Shown in pieces: positions 1-12,539 of a DNA stretch of 64,000 nt. The position numbers were made by a program, and so were the translations under genes. This stretch comes from Acephala macrosclerotiorum (taxonomy: Eukaryota; Ascomycota; Leotiomycetes; Helotiales; Mollisiaceae), in NCBI GenBank assembly GCA_014904845.1, contig MU119269.1:62001-126000 (forward strand), in the 5' to 3' direction. The notes below the pieces were generated by a model. It was not told where the DNA came from, ran no database searches, and was given only the letters and a program-made list of their open reading frames with translations. How positions within the stretch are numbered: the stretch's first letter is position 1; the number at the start of each line of letters is the position of its first letter.

Positions 1-345
1 CGGGTCAGAAGCATCGGCACCCGAATCCCGAACAACCTCAAACTTTAACATCTCGTACATAGGAAACTTCTCTGGGCTATTCTTGCGCTCTAGAAACTCC
101 TCCTCACGAACATAGATAGCTGTCCAATGTTAGTTAATGAGCCACGAACAAGGGCATATTGGAAACCCACCAGTGTAAGCGAACTGCATAGCTGCTAGCA
201 GTTGTGTAGCAGGGACATCTTCGAGAAGCCGTGTCTTGAAGATGATAGAAGAATCGATTTCGACGAGAGAGACTCAGAACTTGGCGCCGGGAGGAGGATG
301 GTCGCGGAGCTCGTGATTGAGGTGGACGTTGGCTAGCTGGGCGAT
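1..345 (-). pseudogene. Unrecognised coding-like fragment, broken
   Basis: Read on the minus strand, this edge of the window has coding character. One stretch (about 1-120) is rich in Glu, Lys and aromatic residues (…EEEFLERKNSPEKFPMYEM…). It is preceded, across a possible short intron with a GTGGGT-like donor near 170, by a stretch ending …LLAAMQFAYTG. An in-frame TGA interrupts that upstream stretch near 266-271. I do not recognise the family. The pattern (plausible codons, short intron, internal stop) suggests a decayed or partial gene continuing left of the window. From about 345 to 980 I see no supportable gene. Confidence 0.3.
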
Positions 346-985
346 GACTAGAAAAACATGAGTTAGTGATGTTGACAGTGAAAATTCAAGGGGGTTAGGG
401 TCATTGAGAAGGCGCCTTCGGAAAGACTCGAGATACGGAGAGAATGTTTACTGTGCAAGGGAACAATGGGCGCGATGACATGGTGTATCGGAGTAGAGGA
501 AGAGAGGCCCAAGTCCATGGGAGGGTCTGGAATTTTGACAGGCTTCTCGATTGTGCTGTATTGCTCGATGTTATGCTTCAACGCAAAAAATACAGATTGG
601 CACTGTTGGGATACTTTGATGAGGACGCGACAAAGTGAGAACCCAGAAGCTAGTCACGCGTCCCCTGTGGAGTGAGGCAGTTGACGCCTTGTACACGCCG
701 AACTCGGCTTGAGACGCCTTGTAGCAGCCCTAATCTCTCGTAGTTAGTAGAAGCTTTTATATTCGAATAGACAATCAACTTAAAGGACTATGCAAGTAAA
801 GGATGAAAGAGCTACAAGTTGCAGGGTAGTTGCTCAATTCAAGGGTGTCACTTGCCACCTCTGTTCGAAAGCATAAAATAACGAGGTACACGAATTACAT
901 CTTCAAAGCACACCACACAGCCAGAGTCGCGAAAGTATGTTCAAACGCTGGCTAGTATACATATTACCTGCAAGTGTTTATCATA

Positions 986-2240
986 TCACGGAGTATAATA
1001 CGTCTCATGCTCCCGAGCCCTTCCTCTACCGAAATCCCCTCCCGAAGGACCTCTACTGCTGTCCCTACTCGAAACACTCAACGGACTCCTTGTACCACCA
1101 CTCTGACTCCTTGGACTCACCAACCCCTCACTGAATCTCAGACTCTGCCTCGGACTTCCCTGCGGCGTATGTAACTCACTCCCCACCGGCTCTCGGGCTG
1201 GCATCTCAAACACCTGCGTGTCACCCGCCTCGTTCCCAATTCCCGCTTGGCTGTCCGTCTCATGTCCCAGGATTGGGGTTCCTGCGATCTCAGCTTTGGC
1301 CCGTCGTTTCTTTTCTGCTTCTTCGTGAGTTGATAATTCCGTTCGCTCGAAGTTGGCGTCGAGTTCAGATTTATCTTGGACGTTGATTCAGGGTGCTGTG
1401 CTGGCTTCCGCCCAGACGGGAGCGGAAGAGCCTTCGGGTTCGACGTGATTTTTGTGTTTGGGCTTGTAGATGAACCACCAATATGCTAGGATAGCAGCAA
1501 TTATGAGAACGATGCCGCCTACGACACCTCGGACGATAGCTCCGATAGGTGTGCTACTACTAATTGATGATTTATGCGTTATGGTGATGGTGTTGTTGGT
1601 GCTGTTCGGACTAGGAGGGTGGATAGCGACTATATTTTCTGTGAAGGCCGATGGCCAGACACATGGAGCCACGGTGGATTGAGAGCGATCGTAATCTGCA
1701 ATCGGATATGCCTCTTGAAGGAAGACTCGACCGAGTGTAAATTGGGTATCATTTGTTGCGCGTTTCAGTGGAAAATAAGTGCTAGAATTGGTGCCATTGG
1801 ATAGGACTGGGAAAGATGCTGTAAGGTCGAAGGAGGCGTAGGGGAGAACGTATCTAGTGTCTGGCCAGCAGTACTGGCAAGTGTGAAAGTAATGCTTGGA
1901 TTATCGCTGAGAAGTGTGGCGTGTGCTGTTTCGTTGACAGTGTATAATTCGTTGGTGGCATTCCATACCAGACCAAAAGCAGATTCAAATTTGTCGCAAA
2001 TATCGACGGGGAGGTATGTGTATGGTATTGTCGAATCAATATACATGGAGAGAGTTTCGGACATTAAATTGGTGGAGGTTGTGACTGTAGAGACAGCAGT
2101 GGGGATGTATGTGATGGTCCTAAGATCGGCGAGGAATGTTTGAGAAACGTCGTTGTAGAAATTGAAGGTAACATTTTTGGAACCGAATCTGGAAGTGTCG
2201 TAGCCTCCGAGGGTGAGGCCTCCTTGGACTTTATCATATC
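986..2240 (-). pseudogene. Pepsin-like (A1 family) membrane protein, decayed
   Basis: Homologous by motif to fungal pepsin-like surface proteins with a C-terminal membrane anchor. In minus-strand order there is GGLTLGGYDTSRF (near 2200), then YIDSTIPYTYLP (near 2020). After a frameshift near 1855 come YASFDLTASFPV, FTLGRVFLQEAY and IADYDRSQ, then a Ser/Thr/Pro stalk. A single transmembrane helix (about 1500-1565) and a Ser/Arg-rich cytoplasmic tail ending at 986 complete it. The tail is separated by a TGA at 1388-1390 in the same frame, consistent with CGA-to-TGA. The second catalytic Asp motif reads D-S-T instead of D-S/T-G, so the intact ancestor may already have been non-catalytic. The N-terminal half should lie at about 2240-2970 but cannot be read cleanly. 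I call it a pseudogene because of the frameshift and stop. Confidence 0.6.
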
Positions 2241-3890
2241 CTGAGATTTGTTAGGTCTTGCTTCCTGCTGTCGTCTGGCGATACATATTGTATGATGCTC
2301 CATCGTTGTCCTTAATAGCTTCAGTATTCTTGATCTGCAGAAGGAATCAAGAAGACTCACCATGCCTAGCTTGTCGAGACGGATATTGGCGTTGGAGTAG
2401 AGGAAGCCGAAGCCGTAGAAGTCATGATATCACATAGAGGGAGGCCGGGAAGCAGAAGGACGTTCAGATATGCCGTCAGGACCCAGGAGAGAAGGCTCCA
2501 CCATGCCATAAACATGGCGGAAGACAGAAATCGCAGCCACATGAGCGGGTCGACGACCACCTTGGGGTCGCCGACCTTTCGACCTTTCGGGGAGACAGGG
2601 ACCGAGCAAGGCTGAGGGATGCAGGCAGCCGCAATTGAATGCGGCTGATCACAGGCTAATAAAAATATAACAGATACTTGCCTCTGCACTCGCATATTGT
2701 GGCTTCAAGAACGTTGTGATTGCAATATTCGGACATCGGACCGAACTTGGACGCTGCGGCCAGGTTGCATGTACCATGTCCATGCAAAGAATCACTTGAT
2801 TCGATGAGCTGGGCAGACTGAGGAGGTTGAAGCGGGATATGCTGACATGAGCGACTGGGCCAAGGTTGTAGGAGTCGATATACGTCTTGATATGATCTGA
2901 GAGGTGTAAACAAACTTAAATTCGACTTGCTGGTTGAAATACGAAAGGATGGACGTTCAGGGACAGCCAAGGGGTCGGGAAACCTAGTGTAGGTCGAGCT
3001 GGTGTTAATTGGCGCGCTTAGCCGAGAGAAGTTAGACTCGAATTATGCGACGGCCTCAGCCGCACTCTTTCTTTCGTGCGTTGTCCCTCATGCAGGCCTC
3101 GACTGTGACCAAGATCGTTCTTGCGCTCGATGCAGCGTTGATACCCTAAATTTGGAGTCGTGCCTTATTTTTGTGCCTTGTTTATGCTTCGTACCATACC
3201 TTGGTCGAAGACTATTGATCGTACGTTTTGCGATTCGTTGGAGGCTGAATACTACATGCATCATGAGAGAACAGCACCCCTACGACTTGTCGCAGAGTCC
3301 GATTTGTTTGGGTACACGAATACTTCCTCAAATTAAGTCCAAGAAATTACAAAATAGTTCCATCCCATTCCCACCTGGCCGTATTGGTCATTCCGCAATG
3401 AAGTCCTGCCCCCTTACTACGGTTAAAGCTAAGGCGGGTCCTTGCAGCACCCAGAGCTGAATGTAAGCTGTCAGGGAAGAAATTGCAGAAGAAGATCCAG
3501 TCCGTTCCTGTTCCAGTGTTGGTCTGGTAAAGACCTTCGTGCCTGTGGCGCTTGAGAGAAGGCTGCGCCTTACCGATCAGCAAACTTCGCGTGCGCTGAG
3601 ATACAAGGTACCCACAGTGCGCTGCATCGTGCATCTAGACCTTCATATGTAGCCTGGCCCCAATTGTAGAACATTCATACCTCCTTTCTCGTTATTCAGC
3701 CTGTCGCTTCTCCGATCATAGAACTCACTCATTTTTTCTTGCATCATGTTATCGCGGAATGTCCTTGGATCGTTGATTCTTCTGGTGCATAGAGCTTCAT
3801 GTGTGAGGCAGCATTTTCCTTGAGGTAAGGCTCTTTTTACTTCGAGCTACAGACAGCTTGAAGAGTAGGCCCACTCATACAGAATGGAAA
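2241..3890. other. Stretch without a supportable gene
   Basis: This normal-GC stretch contains short open frames on both strands but none has recognisable domains or convincing exon structure. The part up to about 2970 probably includes the degraded N-terminal half of the pepsin-like gene. A minus-strand frame near 2366-2695 is Trp/Leu-rich, and another near 2700-2960 contains several Cys (…YCNHNV…ICEC…), but I could not connect either to a family. About 2970-3890 shows nothing I can assign. Confidence 0.4.
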
Positions 3891-3899
3891 ATCTTGCTG

Positions 3900-5640
3900 A
3901 CAACTGCAAGCTACCGCTAGAAACCTGAACGCAACGAAAACAAGCGATGCATATCCAACGATCCCAACGTGCTGCTATATCGACTCATTCGGTGTAGGTC
4001 TAGTATTATGGTATACTGGTTCTGTCGAGGTCACTGTAGCGACAGTCTCAACGATCGTGTATCAATACGGCAATACAGCCATTACGAGTTACAGAACAAC
4101 CAAGGTCAATAGTACGCAATCGCTCCCAACAGGGCTTTCAACGATTTTGGGAGTGACAAGATCAGTGGTGTGCCTACAAACATCATTGGCTCTGGCCTGG
4201 GTGGCTACGAAGCAGATACTACCCTCATCACTGGAACGGAATTTACTGATCCTTATGGAGTCGTCCACACATCTCCAACTCCTGTTTGAGTATTTGGTGA
4301 AATTACCTACTTCACTCAAACCCCGGAGCTAACCGGCACTGGATATGCTTGTCTTTCGCCCAATGCAGGTGGATTCGGTGAAGGCTTGGATGTCTATCCT
4401 TCGGGTATGTCTATCTTCATTCGTTTCATGCCTTTGAATTATAGCTTGTGGGTCTAGCTGACATTGTAAAGGGTTCTACCTTGCAGGCGATGACACAATG
4501 TATGGATAGAACAGGAGAAATCTTCGTGCCCCTTCCCGAGCAATTGAAGGATTGGGTCGTCTCTCATGTTCCGCCAAATACCGATGCCCTCTATTCAGAA
4601 CTTGCTCAGTGCACACTGGCATTTGGAGATGGCATCCTAGTTGCTCACGTCCCAGTTACTGAGCTCACGGTAGGAGTGACTACCACGACAACGCTGACCG
4701 GAAATCTTAGCGTATCTACGCGAATCTCTACGACCCCCGAGTCAGAGGCCCGAGCTACCTCAACTCTAATGGGTGGGGGTACCCCCCCGCATCCTCCAAC
4801 TCTGTTTCGACCTCTTCACCTGGACTGCCTCCAGCGTCGAGCACTGCGCCTGGTGAGGTGATCTCCACGTCACCAAATTCAGGACCAGGCAGCACGGCTG
4901 GATCTGACCAAGGTGAATCACGGTCGCTTCATCGGGTCGAGATCTGGCACCACTGCCGGGAACTTTCCAGGCGGCGTTCAAACTTCAAGTGCAGGAAGCA
5001 TCGTGGCGTCAGGATCAAGCTCACCAAGCATAAGTGCCTCATCAGGCAATTCGGGACCAGGAAGCACAGGAGCTGGAAATGGCAACAACGGAGGATCCCA
5101 GACCGCTGCCGCTGGAGCAGGATCCCAAAGCTCTGCTGCTGGGAACGGACATGCAGGAGGATTACAATCAATAGGTGCCGTTGGAGGATCCCAAACTACG
5201 AATGCTGGTGTAGGGTCTGGGGGAAATGGAAACACCATCACCACAACCCCGCCACCATCGACCGTCGCCCCAATATTCACAGCAGGTGGCTCCGCATATA
5301 CTGGTAGCTCCGCGTCGGGATTCATAATCGGAAGCTAGACATTGACAGCTGGAGGCGTCATTACAGCGAGTGGAGAGACTTTGAGTTTGGAGAGTGGAGG
5401 AAAGACTGTAGTGCTTGTTAGTGGGACGAGCACGCAGATTGAGAGTTTATGTGGGATTATTGCGAGTTTTAGAGGATTCTCGCCGACTACTGCGGGCCGG
5501 CATATGTTACTGCTTCGCAGGCAGGGTTGTCAATAGTTATGGATGTTTGGGTATTGAGGGTGGCGTTTGGGTCTGGGTTGATAGGTGTCTTGGTATTGTA
5601 ATGATATATTTATGGGAGATGTATATGATGATGGATTTGT
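3900..5640 (+). pseudogene. Secreted Ser/Thr/Gly-rich cell-surface protein, decayed
   Basis: Resembles large secreted fungal proteins with a folded N-terminal region, a mucin-like Ser/Thr/Gly tail and a C-terminal module. Visible in order: CCYIDSFGVG (near 3975), ATVSTIVYQYGNT (4050), IIGSGLGGYEADTT (4165), FVPLPEQLKDWVVSHVP (4525), VPVSELTVG-like VPVTELTVGVTTTT (4655). Then comes a Gly/Ser/Asn repeat tail (4975-5270), and GGSAYTGSSASGFIIGS followed by TLTAGGVITASGETLSL. Introns are plausible near 4405 and at about 4913-4971 (GTGAAT…TTCCAG). Breaks: a frameshift near 4157, TGA at 4287-4289, a shift at the seven-C run near 4783, and TAG at 5336-5338 exactly where CAG is expected. The stops fit C-to-T damage. 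No signal peptide is readable because the 5' end is unclear. Confidence 0.55.
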
Positions 5641-5767
5641 ATATAAAAGCTGGGAGCTGGTAATGTTTTATGACATAAATTCAGACGATTTGATATCTAT
5701 GCCCTCGCGCATTGACATCAGTGTGCTTACAGTGGGCGAATAGGGCAAGTACCCTAAAACTTAACTA

Positions 5768-6809
5768 GCAGAGGCCACCAGGGGCTGCAGCATTTCGTGA
5801 CACACTAAAAATGGCTCGTGCGCATTATTAATAACTTTATTAACATACGTAAACAACTTTTTAAATTATTAATAATAATATTATAATTACGTTTACGACT
5901 TCGTTTAAATACTTTCGATCGCAAAATTAAAATTAAAAAATATATTATTTTAAAAATTTTAATCGCAATAATTATATAAAATTTTTATTCGTATTTATAA
6001 ATAAATTAAAATATTTTACAAAATAAATTATAAATAATTACAAAAACGACGTAATATTAAATTAAATACATATTATTAAAATCGTAAAAAATTAAAAATA
6101 TTTAAATAAAAATTTTAAATTATAAAAACAATATATCGATTTTTAATTAATAAATTAAATTTATTACGCGATTAATTATTTAAATATTAAATTAAAAAAT
6201 ATAATATTTTTATTTAAAAAAAACTTTATAAATATATAAAAAACATTTAATATTATAAAATAATATACGTTAAAAATTTTTTATTTATAAATAAAATAAT
6301 TTAATTAATATATTAAATATATAAAATAATTTAATAATTATTTAAAATAATAAAATATTAATATATTATATTTTATAATTTAAAAATATTATATAAAACG
6401 TTTATTATTTATTTTAAATTTTATAAAATAATAATAATTAAAATTATAAATATAAATTTTTTATTAAAAAATTATATTATTTATTTAAATTATTTAAAAC
6501 GAAATTAAAATATATTTTTATATTTATTTTTTATAATTTTTAAATTTAAATTTGATTAAAAAATATTAATATATTTTAAAAAAATAAATACGTAAAAATA
6601 ATAAAATTTATAAATCGAATAAAATAAAATTATAATAAAAAAATATAAATTAAAATAATTAAAATATTAAAAAAATGTAAATAAATTGCAAAGTTTAATA
6701 AAAAGCTTTTTAAAAGTGATTTATAGTAATTTAAAGAGTATATAATATATTTATAAGATTTTTCGCTTAATTTTAGTGTGTCATGAAATGTTGCATCCCC
6801 TGGTGGGCC
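5768..6809. mobile_element. 1.04 kb inverted-repeat DNA element, AT-rich
   Basis: The two ends form a long imperfect inverted repeat of about 36 bp: left CCACCAGGGGCTGCAGCATT… (from 5775), right the complement of CCCACCAGGGGATGCAACAT… (ending near 6808), both continuing into …TGACACACTAAAA. Nearly all differences are transitions. TA dinucleotides flank it at 5766-5767 and 6810-6811 (CTAG is also shared), which would fit a Tc1/mariner-type target. The interior is extremely AT-rich with no open frame, so this is a non-autonomous or RIP-destroyed copy. Superfamily is an inference from the TA flank. Confidence 0.7.
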
Positions 6810-7194
6810 TAGAAAATTAGCGAGTTAAAGCTTGTAAACGCTGAATAGGACGCGACTACAGTGCAACGGTATACTAGAACTCTAGAATCCCAAGGCAATA
6901 ATCTCCATCTCCACAGTCATTTTCTCGGAGACTTACTATGTATTACCAAAAGGTAGTGATCAAATACGAGAGTACTTGTCACTAGTGTTTCCGGGCACGC
7001 CGTCAATGATCTCAAGAGCATGAGACATGCATCGCGGGGAGTAGATGCAACGCACTCAGCGCAAGCTGTCATTATCCTGGAGATGGAATATAGAATAGCC
7101 TGGGTTGCACTCCAGACCTCATCACCAGGTTCAAAGTCAGACAACGTCTACCTACTCAACCTTCACTGCTCATGCTGCTAGATCCAAGACCACT

Positions 7195-8426
7195 TCACTC
7201 AGCCTCCATCTTGGCAGTCTTAAACTTCTCATGTTCACCCTGAACTTTACTCCATATCTCTCTTATTTTGCGGGCCTTCCTTTCGTACTTGGTACCCCGT
7301 CGTTTCGCGATCTCCAAGATCTGTTCGTGCCATACCTCATCCAACGGAACCTCCTCCACCATATAATCATCCCAAAATTCATCGTCCCAAGGACGACTTT
7401 CGCCCCACTTTTGTTTTGGTGCTCTTTACACATCGTTCTTGATATCGGGGCATTTGATCAGGAGTGCTTTCCATTTCTTCAACTTGGGACCCCTGACTTT
7501 CCCTATCGGATTCAAGAGATTCAAGAGATCTGCAACGAGTTTTCGAAGCAGCGAGCCTTTCCTAGTAACATCGTACACAGATTCGATGCATTTGACGAGT
7601 ATCCAGTGGTCGTACTGCTCATCGTCTCTGTAATGAATTATGTTGCCTTCCATGCAGAGGTTCTGCAGCGCTGGTGCCTCAAGAAACTCTCCTAGTGCAG
7701 TCAATTGTTCTCCAGAGATCTCGTGCTGAAGGCTCCTGGCCTCTAGGAGCCTACCACTGTACAGAAGAGAGTAGAAATCGGCAAAGATATAGGCGTTGAA
7801 TTGAGGGAGCTTGAATTTCATACCCGTTTTTTCATCTTCGTCTGGCGATTCGTTCTGAACATCTTCTAGTTCATTGTCTGGATCCTCGACTTCAGAATTG
7901 TCTTACGCATCGTCTTGCCTTCAGCTTGGGTCGTATTTCTTTCGACAGCTTCCTCATCCTGGTCCTAGTCTAGTTCCTGATCTTCGTTCATGCCTTCGTC
8001 TTCGTCACCTTCGAGGTTTCCATCTGTATCTTCGTTTGTAATTTTGTCCTTATCTTCTACGGAGCTCGTCGCCAGTACACTCTCAGATCTGCTGTCTGAT
8101 CCTTCTAGTATCCCCGAGGCTTCTCTCTTGGCAGGTTCGTGAAATTCGCGAAATAGATTGCTGAAGTACTTCGAATGAAGTGCGAGCAAGTGTTTGTGGA
8201 TTAGAAAGGCTTGTGGATACTCTGATCCGATCTCTGATCCGATGACGACCATAACTACGTCACCATCTAGGATGATCCTTCGACACGTTAGTTTCGAGTA
8301 ACGCATACAGGAAAAATGAATTGAGGGCGAATCAACTTCCTTTGCCATGATGTTGAGAAGCCTATGATTAGCGAATGTTGCTTTCGCTTCCGAGATTGAT
8401 CGCTGAATTTGAGGAATCATGAGCAT
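7195..8426 (-). pseudogene. BTB/POZ protein, decayed paralogue 1
   Basis: First of five minus-strand BTB paralogues. The N-terminal part (8426-7965) has the leader-like SEAKATFANHRLLNIMAK, then the BTB start RRIILDGDVV and LIHKHLLALHSKYFSNLFREF. After an acidic Glu/Asp-rich insertion it resumes (7821-7426) with LPQFNAYIFADFYSLLYSG, FLEAPALQNLCMEG and CIESVYDVTRKGSLLRKL. A further frame gives PWDDEFWDDYMVEEVPLDEVW and a charged coiled C-terminus ending at TGA 7195-7197. Breaks: TAG at 7965-7967, a frameshift in the acidic insert near 7850-7900, and another near 7420. BTB domains mediate dimerisation and often recruit cullin-3; the function here is unknown. Compared with the intact copy at 31459-32621, the acidic insertion inside the BTB fold is unusual. 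Confidence 0.75.
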
Positions 8427-8429
8427 CTT

Positions 8430-9033
8430 TGGAGTCCAAATACCAACGATAAAATAAGGATAGAGATGTTTATACTAAGAATAGCTAGGGGAGGTCTTGC
8501 ACCTTAATGCACTGCTGTGATACAAAATTTATTGATGTGGTTGCATGCCTCAGCAGCTTTGGTTTGTGGGGCAAGTTCGCTAAACGCTCCAATTTGCAGC
8601 GATGTGCAGGGCCTGAAAATTTACTTCCTTTTAACTCGTAAGGCTACAAGGGCTAATGATCAAAGCCTGAGTGTTTGCTTTGTTTAGCGGATATTTTGAT
8701 CAGGCAAGCAAAGAGACAGGGAGAGTTGACTCGAAGACCTTGAATAATTCTCCTGTTCTAATTGCAGTGCTCTTAACCAGTCACTGCATGAATCAGGGTA
8801 TGGCACACGTTTTGCGGTGCAGTGGGTGACCAGAATCTATATGGCATTGCGTTGTGCGCATTGAGAGTGCTCAACTTACAGACAGGCCTTGAAGCGAATT
8901 ATTCTAGCCCCACGTTAGAGAAGATGTGCTCATGCAGACTTCGGAAAGTGCCACTCGATTGCAATAGTCACGAGATATGAGGACTTTCAATTGACATAGT
9001 TGTCTCGTGAGTCATGAATGCCTGCTCAATAGC
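8430..9033. other. Intergenic, nothing recognised
   Basis: About 600 bases of normal composition between two BTB paralogues. I found no open frame with recognisable content, no repeats shared with the elements described here, and no clear promoter motif. Confidence 0.4.
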
Positions 9034-9333
9034 TCAAGCCTTAACTCTGGTATGGACGATGACTTCCAGATCGTCCTTCAATCTCCAAGAGACTGCCGTA
9101 GTTCTATCATCCTAAGGGAACGTCTCATCCCACTATTTGCCAGTCGCATCCTCTATATCAATTTTAATATTAGGCTGTTTCGATCTTGAAAACCCAGTCC
9201 TATTCATTCTTGTCGTCCTTCGTGATCTTCTCTAATATCAAGCAGTTCATTATATCGGCACATAGTTTCCGGAAAAGCGAACCCCTTATAGTTACCCTGT
9301 ATACCGACTCCACGCTTGTAGGGCACATCCAAT
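9034..9333 (-). pseudogene. BTB/POZ paralogue 2, C-terminal part (split gene)
   Basis: Minus-strand homology to the middle and C-terminal part of the BTB paralogues: KKNWMCPTSVESVYRVTIRGS and FRKLCADIMN, followed after frameshifts by KIDIEDATGK and the WDETFP block. The family has Trp at two positions where this copy has TAG (9133-9135 and 9112-9114), the G-to-A change expected of RIP. It stops at 9034-9036. Its N-terminal partner lies about 19 kb away at 28339-28894. Removing everything between the 9-bp duplicates at 9334-9342 and 28330-28338 restores one reading frame through …LLAKKNWMCPTSVES…. Confidence 0.7.
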
Positions 9334-12281
9334 TTTTTTTGCCCACTTTGTAGTCTAGGCTGCTCGTGGGGGATCCATAGGGTAGAGTTTTAAAATTTCC
9401 CTTTTATCTACGGGTTCTTTATAAGGCGAAAATATATTAGTTCTCTATCTACGGATCCTTTGTGGGTTTTGTGGAGCCTTTATAAAATGCTAAGACTTTT
9501 ATAAAAGCATAAAAAGTATTATTTTGTATAAATTAAATAAAGTTATTATTTTTATATTTTATAATAATAAATTCAAAATAAAAGTTTTATATTTATATAA
9601 TATTTATTTTTAATAAAAAAAACTTTATATAAAAAATTGTTTATAAATGTAAAAATTGTAAAAACAATTTTTTATTAGTTTATTTTGTATAAAGTCTTTA
9701 AATAAATTACAAAAACTATTATTTTAAAATAAATCAAATAAAATTTTTTTTATTAATATAATAATTTTAAAAATTACTTTTTATATTTTTATATATTAAT
9801 CGTTAAAATCTTTAAAATAATAATATATTTTTAATTTAAATAATAATTTTTTTAATATAAATTGCATATAAATTTATTATTATTTAATTAATAAAAACAT
9901 TAATAAAAATTTTTTTTATTTTATTTTCGAATTTTATAATTAATATTATTTTAATAATTTTTTATAAAGCGCTAAATGCATTTATTTAAAATTTAATATA
10001 ATAATTTAAATTTTGTAAAATTTTTCGTACAAATCGTTAAAAAAATATACGTTTAATTAAAAACTTAAAAATTTTTTAATATTTTCAAATTTTTTTTAAA
10101 ATTAAAATTATTATATATTAATTTATAATATATTAATTATTTTATTAATTTATTTATTATTAAGTTTATATTTTTTTTTTTTAAATATAAATTTTTTTTT
10201 TAATTTATTTGTTTTTTGAATTATTTTTTTAATTAAATTATATTTATAAACTTTTTTATTAATCGCGTTTTTAATCGTATATTTAAATAATTTATTAACA
10301 ATAATTAATTTAATAATAAGTTTTTTTTTAATAAACGTTATTTTACGAAAAAATTTATTAATATTAAAAATTTGTAATTAATTAAAAAAAATGCATTTAA
10401 TATTTTTATTTTTTTTATTTTTTTATTAATATTAATATTATTATTATTAATAATAACGTTTTTTTTATTCGTATTTGAATTTTTATTCGTATTATTTAAA
10501 TTATTTAATATAATAATCGTATATAAACGTTTAAAATTTACGATTTATAAAAACGAAATTATAAAAACATTAAAAATAAAAATATTAAAATTAGTAAATT
10601 TATATAATAAAATTAATTAATAAAAAAATTAATAAAATATTAAAATGTATTTACATAATATAAAAAGTATAAAAAAATTAAATATTTACGATTTATAAAA
10701 ATAAATTTAAAATTTTTTTAAAAATAATAATTTAATTAAATTTATATTATTAAATTAATATTAAAATTAATAAAAATTTAATATTATAAATTAAATATAA
10801 AAATAACGTTATTATATTAATTTTTTTTTAATTTTTTTACAATTTTATTTAATTAAATTTCTTTTGTTAATTTATTAATTTTTTAATTCAATTTTTAATT
10901 TTTTGTAATAATATTCGATTCGAATAATTTATTTATTAATTGAAAATCGTACGTATTTAAAATTATCGATTTATTATTTTTTAAAAAATCAAAAAAAAAA
11001 AAAAAAATTCAAATTAAATATAAATAATTTTGAAATAAATAATAAAAATATAAAATCTTTTAAAAATAATAAAAAAAATTTAAATATTAAAACTTTTAAA
11101 TTAAAAATATACGTATATATATATATTATTAATTTTAATATTTTTTAATAAATTTAAATATTTAAAAAAATCGTATTTATAAAACAATTATTTTATAAAA
11201 TTTTATTTAAAATATAATCGAAAAAATTAAATTAAAAAATTAAATTTTTTATATTAAATAATATAAATTCGTATTTTATTAAAAATTAAAATTAAAATAT
11301 AATACTAAAAACAAATAAAATAAATTATAAAAAATTTTTGAAAATTTTTTAAAGCGTTAATAATTTATTATTAACGATTTTATTAAATTTTTTATTAATT
11401 AATTTTTAATATTATTAAAAAAAATTTATTATATTTATATCGTAAAAAATTTTAATATTAAAATAATTAAAAACGTATATATTATTTGAAATAATAATAA
11501 TATCGTATAAATAAATAAATTAAATAAAATTTTTATTAAAAAAGAAAAAAAATAATTATACAAATTTAATAAAATCGAAACTAATAAAAAAACTATAAAA
11601 ATTTTTTTAAAATCGATTGAAATTTTTTTTTAAATTTATTAAATTAAATTCAAAATTAATATTTACGTAAATTTATTCGAAATATATAATATAATATATT
11701 AATTTTAAAATAAAATAATCGTTTTTTAATATATTATATTTTTATAAATATATAATATAATATTTATTATAATTTTATAAAAAAATTTATTTTTATTAAT
11801 TAAAATATTTAAAAAATATTACAATTTAAATTAATTTCGTTTTTTTATACGTTTATAATAAAAAGAATAAATTAATATTTTATTAAAATTATTTTTAATT
11901 TAATTTAAAATTTATTATTTATATATTTTATTTTATATATATTTTAATAATTTTTAATTTAAAATACGAATTAATTTTTAACGAAATTAATTAATAAATT
12001 ATATTTTTTTTTTTAATTTTGTAAAATAATAAAATATAAAAATTAAAAATAATAAATATTATTTTATTTATTAAATTAATTTTTATTTTTTTTTAAATTT
12101 TTTTAAATTTTATTAAATAATTTTCGATTTAATTCGAAAAAAAAATATTTATATTAATATTACGTAAAAAAATATTAATTTTAATAATATAAAATTACGA
12201 ATTAAAATTTCTTTATATTATAATAAATAAACAAATAAAAAACGATTAATTTTATTATTATGAATTTTATAAAAAAATTAA

Positions 12282-12539
12282 TGTAGAAAAGTAATAGAGT
12301 ACAAAGTAAAAAGGTCCAACCGTAGATCAGTTCGTTTTAGCCAGTGGGTTAGACTTATTCGAAGTAATTCGTAATTCGTAAATCAATCAATCAATCAGTC
12401 AGAGTAGAAGTAGAAAGGGTTGTTGATTAGTCTATAGTGAGCGAAAGCTCTTTATGTACTAGAAGACACGTGACCAGTACTGCTTTCGAAACTAGCTATT
12501 TACAAGGATTTTGAAAAGAGAGCATATAGTTCTACTACA
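12282..12539 (-). repeat. LTR of the gypsy element (3' LTR)
   Basis: 258 bp, same length as its partner at 24140-24397, so alignable without gaps. By my alignment about 36 sites differ, every one a transition. This copy mostly carries T where the partner has C, and G where the partner has A. It contains a short (CAAT) run. Confidence 0.9.

Noticed and set aside
3002..3460. 152-codon plus-strand open frame
   Set aside because: Composition is haphazard (many Cys, Arg, Leu without pattern), no domain, no exon structure; most likely chance in a decaying region.
4913..5325. Long frames on both strands over the Gly/Ser tail
   Set aside because: Low-complexity GC-rich coding creates mirror frames; only the plus-strand frame joins the conserved C-terminal module.
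7105..7695. 196-codon plus-strand open frame
   Set aside because: It lies antisense to the clear BTB paralogue on the minus strand and has no independent features.
12282..12539. CAAT/CAGT short tandem repeats as a possible CRISPR or satellite array
   Set aside because: The run is only four units long, inside an LTR, with no spacers.
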